From: a bacterium
GTDB taxonomy: Bacteria > Patescibacteriota > Minisyncoccia > Minisyncoccales > CG1-02-41-26
Assembly: GCA_018400675.1 (NCBI GenBank)
Contig: JAGYMG010000030.1
Span: 1 to 6,920 of the forward strand
Length of the DNA: 6,920 nt
Direction of reading: 5' to 3'
The stretch's first letter is position 1, and each line of letters begins with the position of its first letter. The notes under the pieces were generated by a model. The model saw nothing but the letters and a program-made list of their open reading frames with translations. It was not told the origin of the DNA and did no database searches. Made by a program: the position numbers and the translations under genes. Shown piece by piece: positions 1 to 6,679 of this stretch.

Positions 1-1596
1 AAAGTTGAGGATCAAAGTGCATCAGCAGTTTATCAACAAAAGAAACTTGAAGAATCAGTTGGCGACCGAGGCAATTTTTTTTTAAAGAACGGGGATATTA
101 TACTTAGTCAGAATGTAGATAAATGGATTGTTTATATTTTCCCAGAAAAAATAGCAGATAAAGAAGAAACAGCTAATTTCTTAAGCCAGGTTTTTAACCA
201 ATCCGCCGAATCAATTATGGAGAAACTGCAGGAAGGAAGAACGATTAAGGAAGAAGTAGGTGAATCAGGCTTTCAGCAAATTAGCCAGGCTAACAATGGA
301 GAAGGTATTAGAGGTGTCTACCCCGACCATATTAAGAAAAGGTTCTACCCCCAAGAAGAATTTGCTGCTCCTGTTATCGGATTTGTCAACGATGAGAATA
401 TAGGCCAATACGGCTTAGAAGGATATTACAACAACTTATTAAAAGGCTTGAGGGGTTTGGAGCAAGAAGAAACATCCCCTCTGGGTTATTCAGCTCTCTT
501 CTCAGGCGATAGCGATTATCAGGAAGCAAAACAAGGAGCTGATCTTTTTTTAACCTTAGACAATAATATCCAGTATATGGCTGAAAAGGCTTTGCTGGCA
601 GCAAAGGAAGAGTGGGATATTGATGCTGGCCAGATTATTGTCTCTGAACCCAATACAGGCAAGATATTAGCCTTGGCTCATTTCCCCAGTTTTAATCCTA
701 ATCGCTACGAAGAAAAGGAAGATCTGGATTTGTTTCGCAACAGCGTTACTCAGAAACTATTTGAACCAGGTTCGGTTTTTAAACCCATTACCATGGCCGG
801 AGCTCTGGATATGGATTTAGTAACTCCAGAAAGCACCTATATAGACGAAGGTGTAGTTAGGGTGGGCGGTCCACCGATTTATAATTATCAGGAAAGAGTT
901 TGGGGCGAACAAACAATGACCCAGGTATTGGAAAACTCAATTAATACGGGCAGCGTCTTTGTTCAACAAGAACTAGGCAATGAGAATTTTCTTAATCTTT
1001 TAGAACAATTTGGTCTTTTTGAAAAAACAGGCATAGATCTTCAGGGAGAAGAATTTTCCTTTAATAAAAATCTTAAGAATGGATATGCTCGGGATTTTGC
1101 TACTGCTTCTTTTGGCCAGGGCATTGAAATCACCCCTATCCAGCTAATCCGGGCTTTCGGAGCTATCGCCAATGGCGGTAATCTAATGAAGCCCTATATC
1201 GTTGAGAAAATAGTTAAAGGAGAGGAGGAAAAAATAATCGAACCTCAACTACAAAGAAGAGTGATTAGTGAAAAAACCTCAGCTAAAATTTCTTCTATGC
1301 TGGTTAACGTTATTGAAAACCGCTATGCTAAAAGAGCCAAGATTGACGGTTATTATATTGCTGGAAAAACAGGAACAGCTCAGATACCTTCTCCCGAGGG
1401 AGGTTATTACGAAGATAAAACAATTCAGAATTTTATTGGCTATCTGCCGGCTATGAACCCCCAGGTACTCATTTTAGTGAAGTTAGACAACCCTAAGGAC
1501 GTCACCACAGCTGAATATTCTGCTGCCCCTACCTTTAGAAAAGTAGCCAAATATATTATTGACTACTGGAAAATATTGCCTGACTATCAAAACTAA
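1..1596 (+). CDS. ftsI: Class B penicillin-binding protein, FtsI-like transpeptidase (5' partial)
   Basis: Peptidoglycan D,D-transpeptidase that cross-links stem peptides outside the cytoplasmic membrane, in septal (FtsI-like) or possibly elongation (PBP2-like) synthesis. The reading frame is open from base 1, so the visible 531 residues lack the cytoplasmic and membrane-anchor N-terminus; the in-frame ATG at 217 is internal, because homologous sequence continues upstream of it. Numbering from the window edge, residues 22-37 resemble a degenerate form of the RGxIxDRNG start of the PBP dimerisation domain. Around positions 361-468 the typical VIGFV and GLEGYYN elements are visible. The transpeptidase triad is complete: SxxK with Ser258 and Lys261 (SVFK), SxN with Ser313 and Asn315 (SIN), and KTGT from Lys456. 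The FEPGSVFKP context favours FtsI over MrdA. No PASTA domain follows. The stop lies just before the tRNA-Glu promoter. The family call is firm; the FtsI versus PBP2 choice is less so. Confidence 0.9.
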   Translation, partial: KVEDQSASAVYQQKKLEESVGDRGNFFLKNGDIILSQNVDKWIVYIFPEKIADKEETANFLSQVFNQSAESIMEKLQEGRTIKEEVGESGFQQISQANNGEGIRGVYPDHIKKRFYPQEEFAAPVIGFVNDENIGQYGLEGYYNNLLKGLRGLEQEETSPLGYSALFSGDSDYQEAKQGADLFLTLDNNIQYMAEKALLAAKEEWDIDAGQIIVSEPNTGKILALAHFPSFNPNRYEEKEDLDLFRNSVTQKLFEPGSVFKPITMAGALDMDLVTPESTYIDEGVVRVGGPPIYNYQERVWGEQTMTQVLENSINTGSVFVQQELGNENFLNLLEQFGLFEKTGIDLQGEEFSFNKNLKNGYARDFATASFGQGIEITPIQLIRAFGAIANGGNLMKPYIVEKIVKGEEEKIIEPQLQRRVISEKTSAKISSMLVNVIENRYAKRAKIDGYYIAGKTGTAQIPSPEGGYYEDKTIQNFIGYLPAMNPQVLILVKLDNPKDVTTAEYSAAPTFRKVAKYIIDYWKILPDYQN

Positions 1597-1597
1597 T

Positions 1598-1625
1598 TTT
1601 ACTTTTCGGCTGTTTATGTTAAAAT
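1598..1625 (+). promoter_or_regulatory. Candidate sigma-70 promoter for tRNA-Glu
   Basis: A -35-like TTTACT (1598-1603, four of six consensus bases) and a -10-like TAAAAT (1620-1625, five of six) are 16 bases apart, with TG at 1617-1618 forming an extended -10. Transcription would begin around 1632, a few bases before the mature tRNA 5' end at 1636. It starts two bases after the PBP stop codon. This is seen by eye only; the position just before a tRNA adds support. Confidence 0.5.
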
Positions 1626-1635
1626 ATCAGCACTC

Positions 1636-1711
1636 GGCCTTATCGTCTAATGGTTTAGGACATCACTCTCTCACAGTGGGAATTCGGGTTCGACTCCCGA
1701 TAAGGCCACCA
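1636..1711 (+). tRNA. tRNA-Glu (anticodon CTC)
   Basis: A complete 76-nt cloverleaf. The acceptor stem pairs 1636-1642 (GGCCTTA) with 1701-1707 (TAAGGCC). The D stem GTCT (1645-1648) pairs with GGAC (1658-1661). The anticodon stem TCACT (1663-1667) pairs with AGTGG (1675-1679) around the loop CTCTCAC, giving anticodon CTC at 1670-1672, which reads GAG (Glu). The T stem TCGGG (1684-1688) pairs with CCCGA (1696-1700) around TTCGACT. The discriminator base is A1708 and CCA is encoded at 1709-1711. The D-arm sequence strongly resembles known bacterial tRNA-Glu genes. CTC is the less essential Glu anticodon, so a tRNA-Glu(TTC) is expected elsewhere in the genome. It appears to be its own transcription unit, with a promoter and a terminator on either side. 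Confidence 0.97.
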
Positions 1712-1715
1712 AGGG

Positions 1716-1748
1716 AAAAACAAGGACTTTAATTACTCCTTGTTTTTT
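1716..1748 (+). terminator. Intrinsic terminator of the tRNA-Glu unit
   Basis: A perfect 11-bp inverted repeat: 1716-1726 (AAAAACAAGGA) pairs with 1737-1747 (TCCTTGTTTTT) around a 10-base loop. The CAAGGA/TCCTTG core is followed by a T run (1743-1748), the usual form of a rho-independent terminator. It begins four bases after the encoded CCA, so it should end the tRNA transcript and largely isolate the ATPase gene from upstream transcription. Confidence 0.85.
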
Positions 1749-1756
1749 ATTAGAAT
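1728..1756 (+). promoter_or_regulatory. Weak candidate promoter for the ATPase-exchanger-rmuC genes
   Basis: Because a terminator precedes the ATPase gene, a promoter must lie between it and the ATG at 1765 unless readthrough supplies the transcript. The best -10-like hexamer is TAGAAT at 1751-1756 (five of six consensus bases), with only a weak -35 match, TTTAAT at 1728-1733, at 17-base spacing. Such a promoter would start RNA around 1762-1764, at or just before the start codon, giving an almost leaderless mRNA. No Shine-Dalgarno sequence precedes the ATG, which agrees with that. Tentative. Confidence 0.3.
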
Positions 1757-1764
1757 TAAACAAT

Positions 1765-4371
1765 ATGTTAAACGAGGAAAAAAATCTTTGGCACACGCTT
1801 GATGTAGACAAGATGGTTGCACTATTGGAGTCAGATTTAGAGAATGGTCTTAGCGAAGAAGAGGCAACAGCCAGAAGAAAAGAGTTCGGCATTAATAAAA
1901 TTCCTGAAGGGAAACCCATCACAAAGAAGGAAATATTCTTGGACCAATTCAAGAGTCCTTTGGTCTATATTTTGGTTATTGCTGGCCTAATTACAATTGT
2001 CCTCAAAGAGTTTGCTGATGCCGCGGTTATTTTCTTAGCCGTGGCTTTGAATACAGCGGTTGGCTTTTTCCAGGAGAATAAAGCCTCTGATGCCTTAAGC
2101 AAACTAAAGCAGGTGCTCAAGATTAAGGCTTTTTGTTTCCGTGAGGGCCGGGAAAGAGAAATAAATCAGGAATTATTAGTACCTGGTGATCTTGTTGAAT
2201 TAAAAGCAGGTGATAAGGTGCCAGCTGACGCTAGGGTTATCTTTAGCTCTAATCTTAAAGTCAATGAAGCCCCTCTTACTGGAGAATGGCTGACAGCTGA
2301 AAAGACATCCCTGCCGCTTAATAAAGACTTATCAGTGGCTGACAGGGAGAATATGGTCTATCTAGGGACAACAGTAGAAGAAGGTGAGGGTAGAGCAATA
2401 GTCACAGCAATTGGAGCCAAGACTGAGATTGGCAGGGTAGCTCAATTAGTAAAAGAAACTAAGGAAGAAAAAACACCCTATCAGAAAAAGATCAATAGAT
2501 TCTCTCAACTTATTGGTTTTGTTATCGCCTTAATAGCTCTGTTTATTTTTATCCTGGGCATAGCGGCTGGCCAGGATTTTAAAGAGATGTTTTTGACAGC
2601 TGTAGCTGTTGCTGTAGCTGCTATTCCTGAAGGGCTACCAATAGCGACTACGGTTATTATGGCTCTCGGCATGCAGACCATTCTAAGAAAGAAAGGGTTA
2701 GTGCGAAAATTGGCTTCAGCCGAAACCCTGGGTAGCACGTCGGTTATTTGTACTGATAAAACCTTAACCCTCACCCAAGGGAAAATGGCTGTGGCTGATA
2801 TCAGGGCTGAGGATAAAACAATGGCTCTGAAAATTGCTGTCTTAGCCAATGAAGCATTTATTGAAAACCCTGAAGTCAAGAAAGAAGAATGGAAAATAAG
2901 AGGACGGCCAACTGATAAAGCATTATTATTAGCTGGTGAAGCAGCACACATCTTTAAGCCAGAGCTAGAAAAAGAATACCTTAAGATAGATGAAATTCCT
3001 TTTGATTCTCAAAATAAATTTATTGCTAGTCTCCGTGAATCAACAGAAGAGGGGAAATACATCTTAATGCTTTCTGGAGCCCCTGAAAAAATTATTAATC
3101 TATCCCAAGAAAAGAAAGGGTTTAATAACGACTTAGCAACAATGACCAGCCAGGGTCTGCGCGTTATTGGTTTAGCCTATAAAGAAATTGATGCCAGCCA
3201 AGTCTCAGACGTATTGCGTAAAAACAGCCAAGGAGAGTTTCCCGAAATTAAGGACTTAAATTTTGTCGGTTTTATTGGTTTTAAAGATCCGCTCCGTAAA
3301 GAAGCTAAGGAAGCTTTTAGGATTTGCCGCCAGGCAGGCATGCGTCCGGTTATTGTCACTGGTGACCATCTCTTAACGGCCTCAGCTGTAGCCAAGGAAT
3401 TGGGGTTGAGGGTTGGAGCAAAAAATGTCATTGAGGGTAAAGACTTAGATAAACTATCCGATAAAGAGCTTGAGAAAAGATTAAAGAATATTGACGTCTA
3501 TGCCCGAGTAGAACCCCGTCATAAATTAAGAATTATTAGTGTTTGGCAAGATAAAAATGAAGTGGTAGCTATGACCGGTGATGGCATCAATGACAGTCCG
3601 GCATTAAAAAGGGCTGATATTGGTGTTTCTCTTGGTTCTGGAACAGACGTTGCCAAGGAGGTTTCTGACCTTATTCTCCTTAATGATAATTTTTCAATTA
3701 TTGTTGCTGCCGTAGAAGAGGGGAGAAAGATAGTTGATAATATTCGCAAATCAATAACATACCTTCTCTCAGATAGTTTTACAGAAATTATTTTGATTGG
3801 GACCAGTATCATTGCTGGTCTCCCTCTGGCCATTAGTGCTGTCCAGATATTATGGGTTAATCTTATTGAAGACGGTTTGCCCAGCGTTGCTTTAGCCTTT
3901 GAGCCCGGAGAAAAGGATATTATGAAACAAAAACCCTATGGTCACAATATCCCTCTCCTGACCAAGGAGATGAAAGCTATTATTTTTATTATCGGTCTTA
4001 TCACCGATGTTATCCTTATCGGGCTTTTCCTTTGGCTCTGGAATGCAAACCATGATATTAGCTATGTCCGGACAATGATTTTTGCTGCTTTAACCATAGA
4101 TTCTATTTTTTATATCTTTTCCTGCAAAAGCCTAAGGAAGAATATCTGGCATATTAATATTTTCTCTAATAAGCACTTAGTAATTGTCTGGATTTTTTCC
4201 TTTTTAACTCTTATCGCTGCCATATATCTGCCCTTCTTCCACTACCTCTTGAAGACAGTACCTTTATCCTTGTTTGATTGGTATATTATTCTGGGCTTGG
4301 GTCTTATAAACCTTATCTTTATTGAAATAACCAAGCATTACTTTATTGTCAGACATCAGACTCAAAACTAA
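1765..4371 (+). CDS. P2-type cation-transporting P-type ATPase, probably Ca2+ (divergent catalytic motifs)
   Basis: An ATP-driven membrane pump of 868 residues, full length for the SERCA/PMCA-like P2 group; Ca2+ export is the likeliest role. The N-terminal cation-ATPase domain begins WHTL at residue 9. The actuator loop is T172-G-E-W. M4 carries PEGLP (288-292). The phosphorylation site is Asp331 in DKTLT. The nucleotide domain has PFDSQNK (412-418) and SGAPE (437-441). The P domain has TGDH (532-535) and TGDGIND (604-610). M5 keeps Glu674, M6 has NLIED (699-703) and M8 has Asp779, where SERCA has Ca2+ ligands, although M6 has Glu in place of Thr. The remaining C-terminal membrane segments are present. 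Three motifs depart from consensus: TGES to TGEW, DKTGT to DKTLT and KGAPE to SGAPE. The frame is intact, which argues against decay. No Shine-Dalgarno precedes the ATG, but the start matches the family N-terminus. The exchanger gene follows after 12 nt. Ion specificity is inferred. Confidence 0.93.
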   Translation: MLNEEKNLWHTLDVDKMVALLESDLENGLSEEEATARRKEFGINKIPEGKPITKKEIFLDQFKSPLVYILVIAGLITIVLKEFADAAVIFLAVALNTAVGFFQENKASDALSKLKQVLKIKAFCFREGREREINQELLVPGDLVELKAGDKVPADARVIFSSNLKVNEAPLTGEWLTAEKTSLPLNKDLSVADRENMVYLGTTVEEGEGRAIVTAIGAKTEIGRVAQLVKETKEEKTPYQKKINRFSQLIGFVIALIALFIFILGIAAGQDFKEMFLTAVAVAVAAIPEGLPIATTVIMALGMQTILRKKGLVRKLASAETLGSTSVICTDKTLTLTQGKMAVADIRAEDKTMALKIAVLANEAFIENPEVKKEEWKIRGRPTDKALLLAGEAAHIFKPELEKEYLKIDEIPFDSQNKFIASLRESTEEGKYILMLSGAPEKIINLSQEKKGFNNDLATMTSQGLRVIGLAYKEIDASQVSDVLRKNSQGEFPEIKDLNFVGFIGFKDPLRKEAKEAFRICRQAGMRPVIVTGDHLLTASAVAKELGLRVGAKNVIEGKDLDKLSDKELEKRLKNIDVYARVEPRHKLRIISVWQDKNEVVAMTGDGINDSPALKRADIGVSLGSGTDVAKEVSDLILLNDNFSIIVAAVEEGRKIVDNIRKSITYLLSDSFTEIILIGTSIIAGLPLAISAVQILWVNLIEDGLPSVALAFEPGEKDIMKQKPYGHNIPLLTKEMKAIIFIIGLITDVILIGLFLWLWNANHDISYVRTMIFAALTIDSIFYIFSCKSLRKNIWHINIFSNKHLVIVWIFSFLTLIAAIYLPFFHYLLKTVPLSLFDWYIILGLGLINLIFIEITKHYFIVRHQTQN

Positions 4372-4383
4372 TTAAACTAAAAA

Positions 4384-5349
4384 ATGGCTTCTTTGTTTAT
4401 ACTTTATTTAATACTCTTTATTATTTCCTGTCTCTTATTGGCTCAGTCAGCCAGCTGGGTAGTTGGCGCCTTGGTCCGTATTGCTAAAAGTTTAGAATGG
4501 AAAGAATTCATTATCTCCTTTATCTTAATGGCAGTTGTTTCTACCCTCCCCGAGTTTTCTATTGGTATCAGCTCTGCGCTCCACGGTACGCCAGAATTAT
4601 CCTTTGGCAATATTATTGGCTCTAATGTTATTAATCTGACTCTGGTAATAGCTATTGGTGTTTTTTTAGCCAAAGGTCTAAGTACAGAAATTCCTCTTTT
4701 TCAAAAAACATCTTTGTACACGCTAGGCATAGTCCTGCTGCCCATTCTTCTTATGATTGACGGTGAGCTGTCTCAAGGCGACGGCCTTATCCTCCTCATT
4801 GTGCTTGCCTCTTATTTTTACTATCTCTTTAAAGAACAAAAGAAATTTGTAGCAGTCTTTAATGATAAAATGAAAAGAGACTGGCAGCACTTTAAAAACT
4901 TTCTCAAAGATCTGGGCTTACTCTTTGGCGGTGCGGCTCTTTTACTCCTTAGCGCTGAGGGTGTTGTCTGGAGTACTTCTTATCTTGCTATTCTTCTGGG
5001 TATTCCCTTAGCCGTGGTCGGCAGCTTGATTGTTGCTCTGGGAACTAATTTACCTGAAATCGTCTTTGGCATTAAGACCATTACTACGGACCACAAGAAT
5101 ATGTTTTTGGGCGCCCTCATGGGAGCAGTTATAACCAATTCTACTTTAGTCTTAGGCACCACCGTGCTGATTGCTCCCTTAAAGATATTTGATTTTTCCC
5201 TTTATCTCCACGGGCTCTTGTTGGTAGCAGCCTCTGTTTTCTTATTTTTTATCTTCTCCAAGACAAAGAAAAGAATCAGCCGCAAGGAAGCAGTTATTCT
5301 CTTAATGGTTTATCTTCTTTTTGTTTATTCTCAAATTATGCTAAGCTAA
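4384..5349 (+). CDS. Ca2+/cation antiporter of the CaCA superfamily (Na+/Ca2+ exchanger-like)
   Basis: An integral membrane antiporter of 321 residues, close to the usual length of prokaryotic Na+/Ca2+ exchangers; it probably expels Ca2+ in exchange for Na+ or H+. The sequence is almost wholly hydrophobic, about ten membrane segments, with a charged central loop near residues 148-175. It shows the inverted repeat of the family: alpha-1 has TLPE (Glu57) then GNIIGSNVIN (75-84); alpha-2 has GTNLPE (Glu225) then GALMGAVITN (243-252), with identical 23-residue spacing in both. The flanking halves also repeat (LLLAQSASW near 17-25, LLSAEGVVW near 188-196). Both ion-binding Glu residues are kept, but alpha-2 has lost the GSN signature. 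The ATG lies 12 nt after the ATPase stop, without a Shine-Dalgarno sequence, so translation probably depends on coupling or an unstructured AT-rich start. Exact ion pair is not determined. Confidence 0.9.
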   Translation: MASLFILYLILFIISCLLLAQSASWVVGALVRIAKSLEWKEFIISFILMAVVSTLPEFSIGISSALHGTPELSFGNIIGSNVINLTLVIAIGVFLAKGLSTEIPLFQKTSLYTLGIVLLPILLMIDGELSQGDGLILLIVLASYFYYLFKEQKKFVAVFNDKMKRDWQHFKNFLKDLGLLFGGAALLLLSAEGVVWSTSYLAILLGIPLAVVGSLIVALGTNLPEIVFGIKTITTDHKNMFLGALMGAVITNSTLVLGTTVLIAPLKIFDFSLYLHGLLLVAASVFLFFIFSKTKKRISRKEAVILLMVYLLFVYSQIMLS

Positions 5350-5356
5350 TCTTGTT

Positions 5357-6331
5357 ATGTCTGATCTATTATTTATTCTTACAATCTTCTTCATCGTCCT
5401 GATTGGGATTATCATCGCTTTCTTCTATATTAAGAGAGAAACCCAAAAGCTCATTGAGTCAGAAAAAGAAGAACCCCAGATAGGTATGATAAAGCAGGAT
5501 ATAGAGAACCTCCGTAAGAAATTCGAGAATGGCTATTCCCAGATGGCCTATGAGCTGGGTCGCGTCCAGGAGATTGGCCGAGGCATTAAAGAATTTCAGG
5601 ATTTCCTTCGTTCTCCAAAATTAAGAGGTAATATAGGTGAACAGATTCTCAAAGAGCTCTTAGAGCAATCCCTGCCTCAAAATCATTTTTCTCTTCAGTA
5701 CCAGTTCCAGGACGGCAAAATAGTGGACGCTATCATCAAGACCAATCAGGGCATTATCCCTATTGACGCAAAATTCCCAATGGAGAATTTTCGAAAGATG
5801 GAGAAAGAAGAAGATTCACAAGAACAGACAAGAAGAGATTTTATCAGGGATATAAAAAAGCATATTAATGATATCGCTAGTAAATATATTCTGCCCGGGG
5901 AGGGGACAGTGGATTTTGCCCTGATGTACATTCCTTCAGAACAAATCTATTATGAGATTAATGCTAAATACTTAGAAATCCTTGATCAGGCCAATCAAAA
6001 AAGAGTCTATCTCGTTTCTCCCAATACCTTTAATTATTTCCTGAAGATTGTTCTCTTGAGCCTCCAGGGCGCTCGGATAGAAGAAGGTGCCAGGAAAATA
6101 CTAAGAGGGATGAAGACTGTTCAGCAAGAGACAATTAACTTTGAACGGGATTTTAGCGTCTTGACTTCTCACATCGATCATGCTAAAACATCATCAGAGC
6201 GAGCTAAAACGCGATTAGATAAATTAATAACTAAGATTGAAAAATTAGAAGAATTAGAGGAGCCAACAGAAAAAGAAAAATTGGCAGGATCAGCTGATAA
6301 TAATAAGAGCGAAGACAATAAGCAGTCTTAA
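5357..6331 (+). CDS. rmuC: RmuC family DNA recombination protein (short form)
   Basis: RmuC-family protein with a PD-(D/E)XK nuclease-like fold; in Escherichia coli rmuC limits recombination between short inverted repeats, but its biochemical action is poorly known. It has 324 residues, against about 475 in E. coli. Residues 4-25 form a membrane anchor, followed by a charged, helical, probably coiled-coil stretch (about 26-82). The conserved core follows: RGNIGE (Glu95), VDAII (Asp124), and PIDAKFP with Asp137 and Lys139 as the D-x-K pair. The later family signatures FALMYIPSEQIYYE (187-200) and SPNTFNYFLK (221-230) are present. The C-terminus (about 284-324) is another charged helix ending in a low-complexity, hydrophilic tail. 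The ATG lies 7 nt after the exchanger stop, implying co-transcription. No Shine-Dalgarno sequence is visible. The shortening is mostly in the N-terminal coiled-coil region. Family assignment is firm; the cellular role is not. Confidence 0.92.
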   Translation: MSDLLFILTIFFIVLIGIIIAFFYIKRETQKLIESEKEEPQIGMIKQDIENLRKKFENGYSQMAYELGRVQEIGRGIKEFQDFLRSPKLRGNIGEQILKELLEQSLPQNHFSLQYQFQDGKIVDAIIKTNQGIIPIDAKFPMENFRKMEKEEDSQEQTRRDFIRDIKKHINDIASKYILPGEGTVDFALMYIPSEQIYYEINAKYLEILDQANQKRVYLVSPNTFNYFLKIVLLSLQGARIEEGARKILRGMKTVQQETINFERDFSVLTSHIDHAKTSSERAKTRLDKLITKIEKLEELEEPTEKEKLAGSADNNKSEDNKQS

Positions 6332-6348
6332 TTCTCTTTTTCCCTAAT

Positions 6349-6361
6349 TATAAGATATATA
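6349..6361 (+). promoter_or_regulatory. Candidate -10 region upstream of rplU
   Basis: The 35-base gap before rplU is very AT-rich and holds overlapping -10-like hexamers, TATAAG (6349-6354) and TATATA (6356-6361). Either would start RNA within a few bases of the ATG at 6367. No convincing -35 element is visible, and no Shine-Dalgarno sequence or terminator lies in the gap, so rplU could equally be read through from rmuC. Low confidence. Confidence 0.25.
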
Positions 6362-6366
6362 AATAT

Positions 6367-6678
6367 ATGTTTGCAGTAATAAAGACTGGTGGTAAGCAAT
6401 ATCTTGTTTCCCCGGGCAGTAAAATAAAAATTGAAAAGATAGACGGTAACGAGGGCAAAGAAGTCTCTTTCAGCGATGTGTTCTTGGTAGATAAACAGAA
6501 TAAGCTGGAGATAGGCCAGCCTAAAGTAAAAGGGGCAAAGGTAATGGCTAAGATTATTAAACAGGACAGAGACAAGAAGGTCACCGTTTTAAAATACAAG
6601 CCAAAGGTTCGATACAAAGTAAAAAAAGGGCATCGCCAACCCTTTACTCAGATAGAAATAACTAAAATTGAGAAATAA
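6367..6678 (+). CDS. rplU: Large ribosomal subunit protein bL21
   Basis: Protein of the 50S ribosomal subunit that binds 23S rRNA. Its 103 residues are the normal length for the family. The near-invariant N-terminus MFAVIKTGGKQY is present and fixes the start. The central region has IGQPKVKGA (49-57), and the basic C-terminal RNA-binding part has KYKPKVRYKVKKGHRQ (77-92), followed by the usual TQIEITKI. There is no Shine-Dalgarno sequence before the ATG. In many bacteria rplU is followed directly by rpmA (bL27); here the next gene is recR on the opposite strand, so rpmA is not in its usual place. The stop codon is separated from the recR stop codon by one base. Confidence 0.97.
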   Translation: MFAVIKTGGKQYLVSPGSKIKIEKIDGNEGKEVSFSDVFLVDKQNKLEIGQPKVKGAKVMAKIIKQDRDKKVTVLKYKPKVRYKVKKGHRQPFTQIEITKIEK

Positions 6679-6679
6679 C

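Noticed and set aside
217..219. The ATG at 217 as the start of the PBP gene
   Set aside because: The same frame is open to base 1 and encodes sequence resembling the PBP dimerisation domain, so the gene begins before the window.
1636..1711. The tRNA-Glu 3' end as an integration (att) site
   Set aside because: No integrase gene, direct repeat of the tRNA 3' end or compositional shift is visible within the window.
1712..1764. A metal-responsive riboswitch (yybP-ykoY or similar) upstream of the cation ATPase
   Set aside because: Only 53 bases separate the tRNA from the ATG, and the visible hairpin is a simple 11-bp terminator with a T tail that belongs to the tRNA unit; there is no room for a riboswitch aptamer.
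2755..2775. DKTLTLT as evidence of a pseudogene or sequencing error in the ATPase
   Set aside because: The frame is open over all 868 codons, every other domain motif is present, and Gly to Leu requires at least two base changes. A divergent functional enzyme is more likely than an error.
2505..2951. A 148-residue minus-strand open frame inside the ATPase gene, and similar opposite-strand frames inside the PBP, exchanger and rmuC genes
   Set aside because: Their compositions look like mirror images of the real coding strand, they match no family I recognise, and each lies wholly within a well-supported gene.
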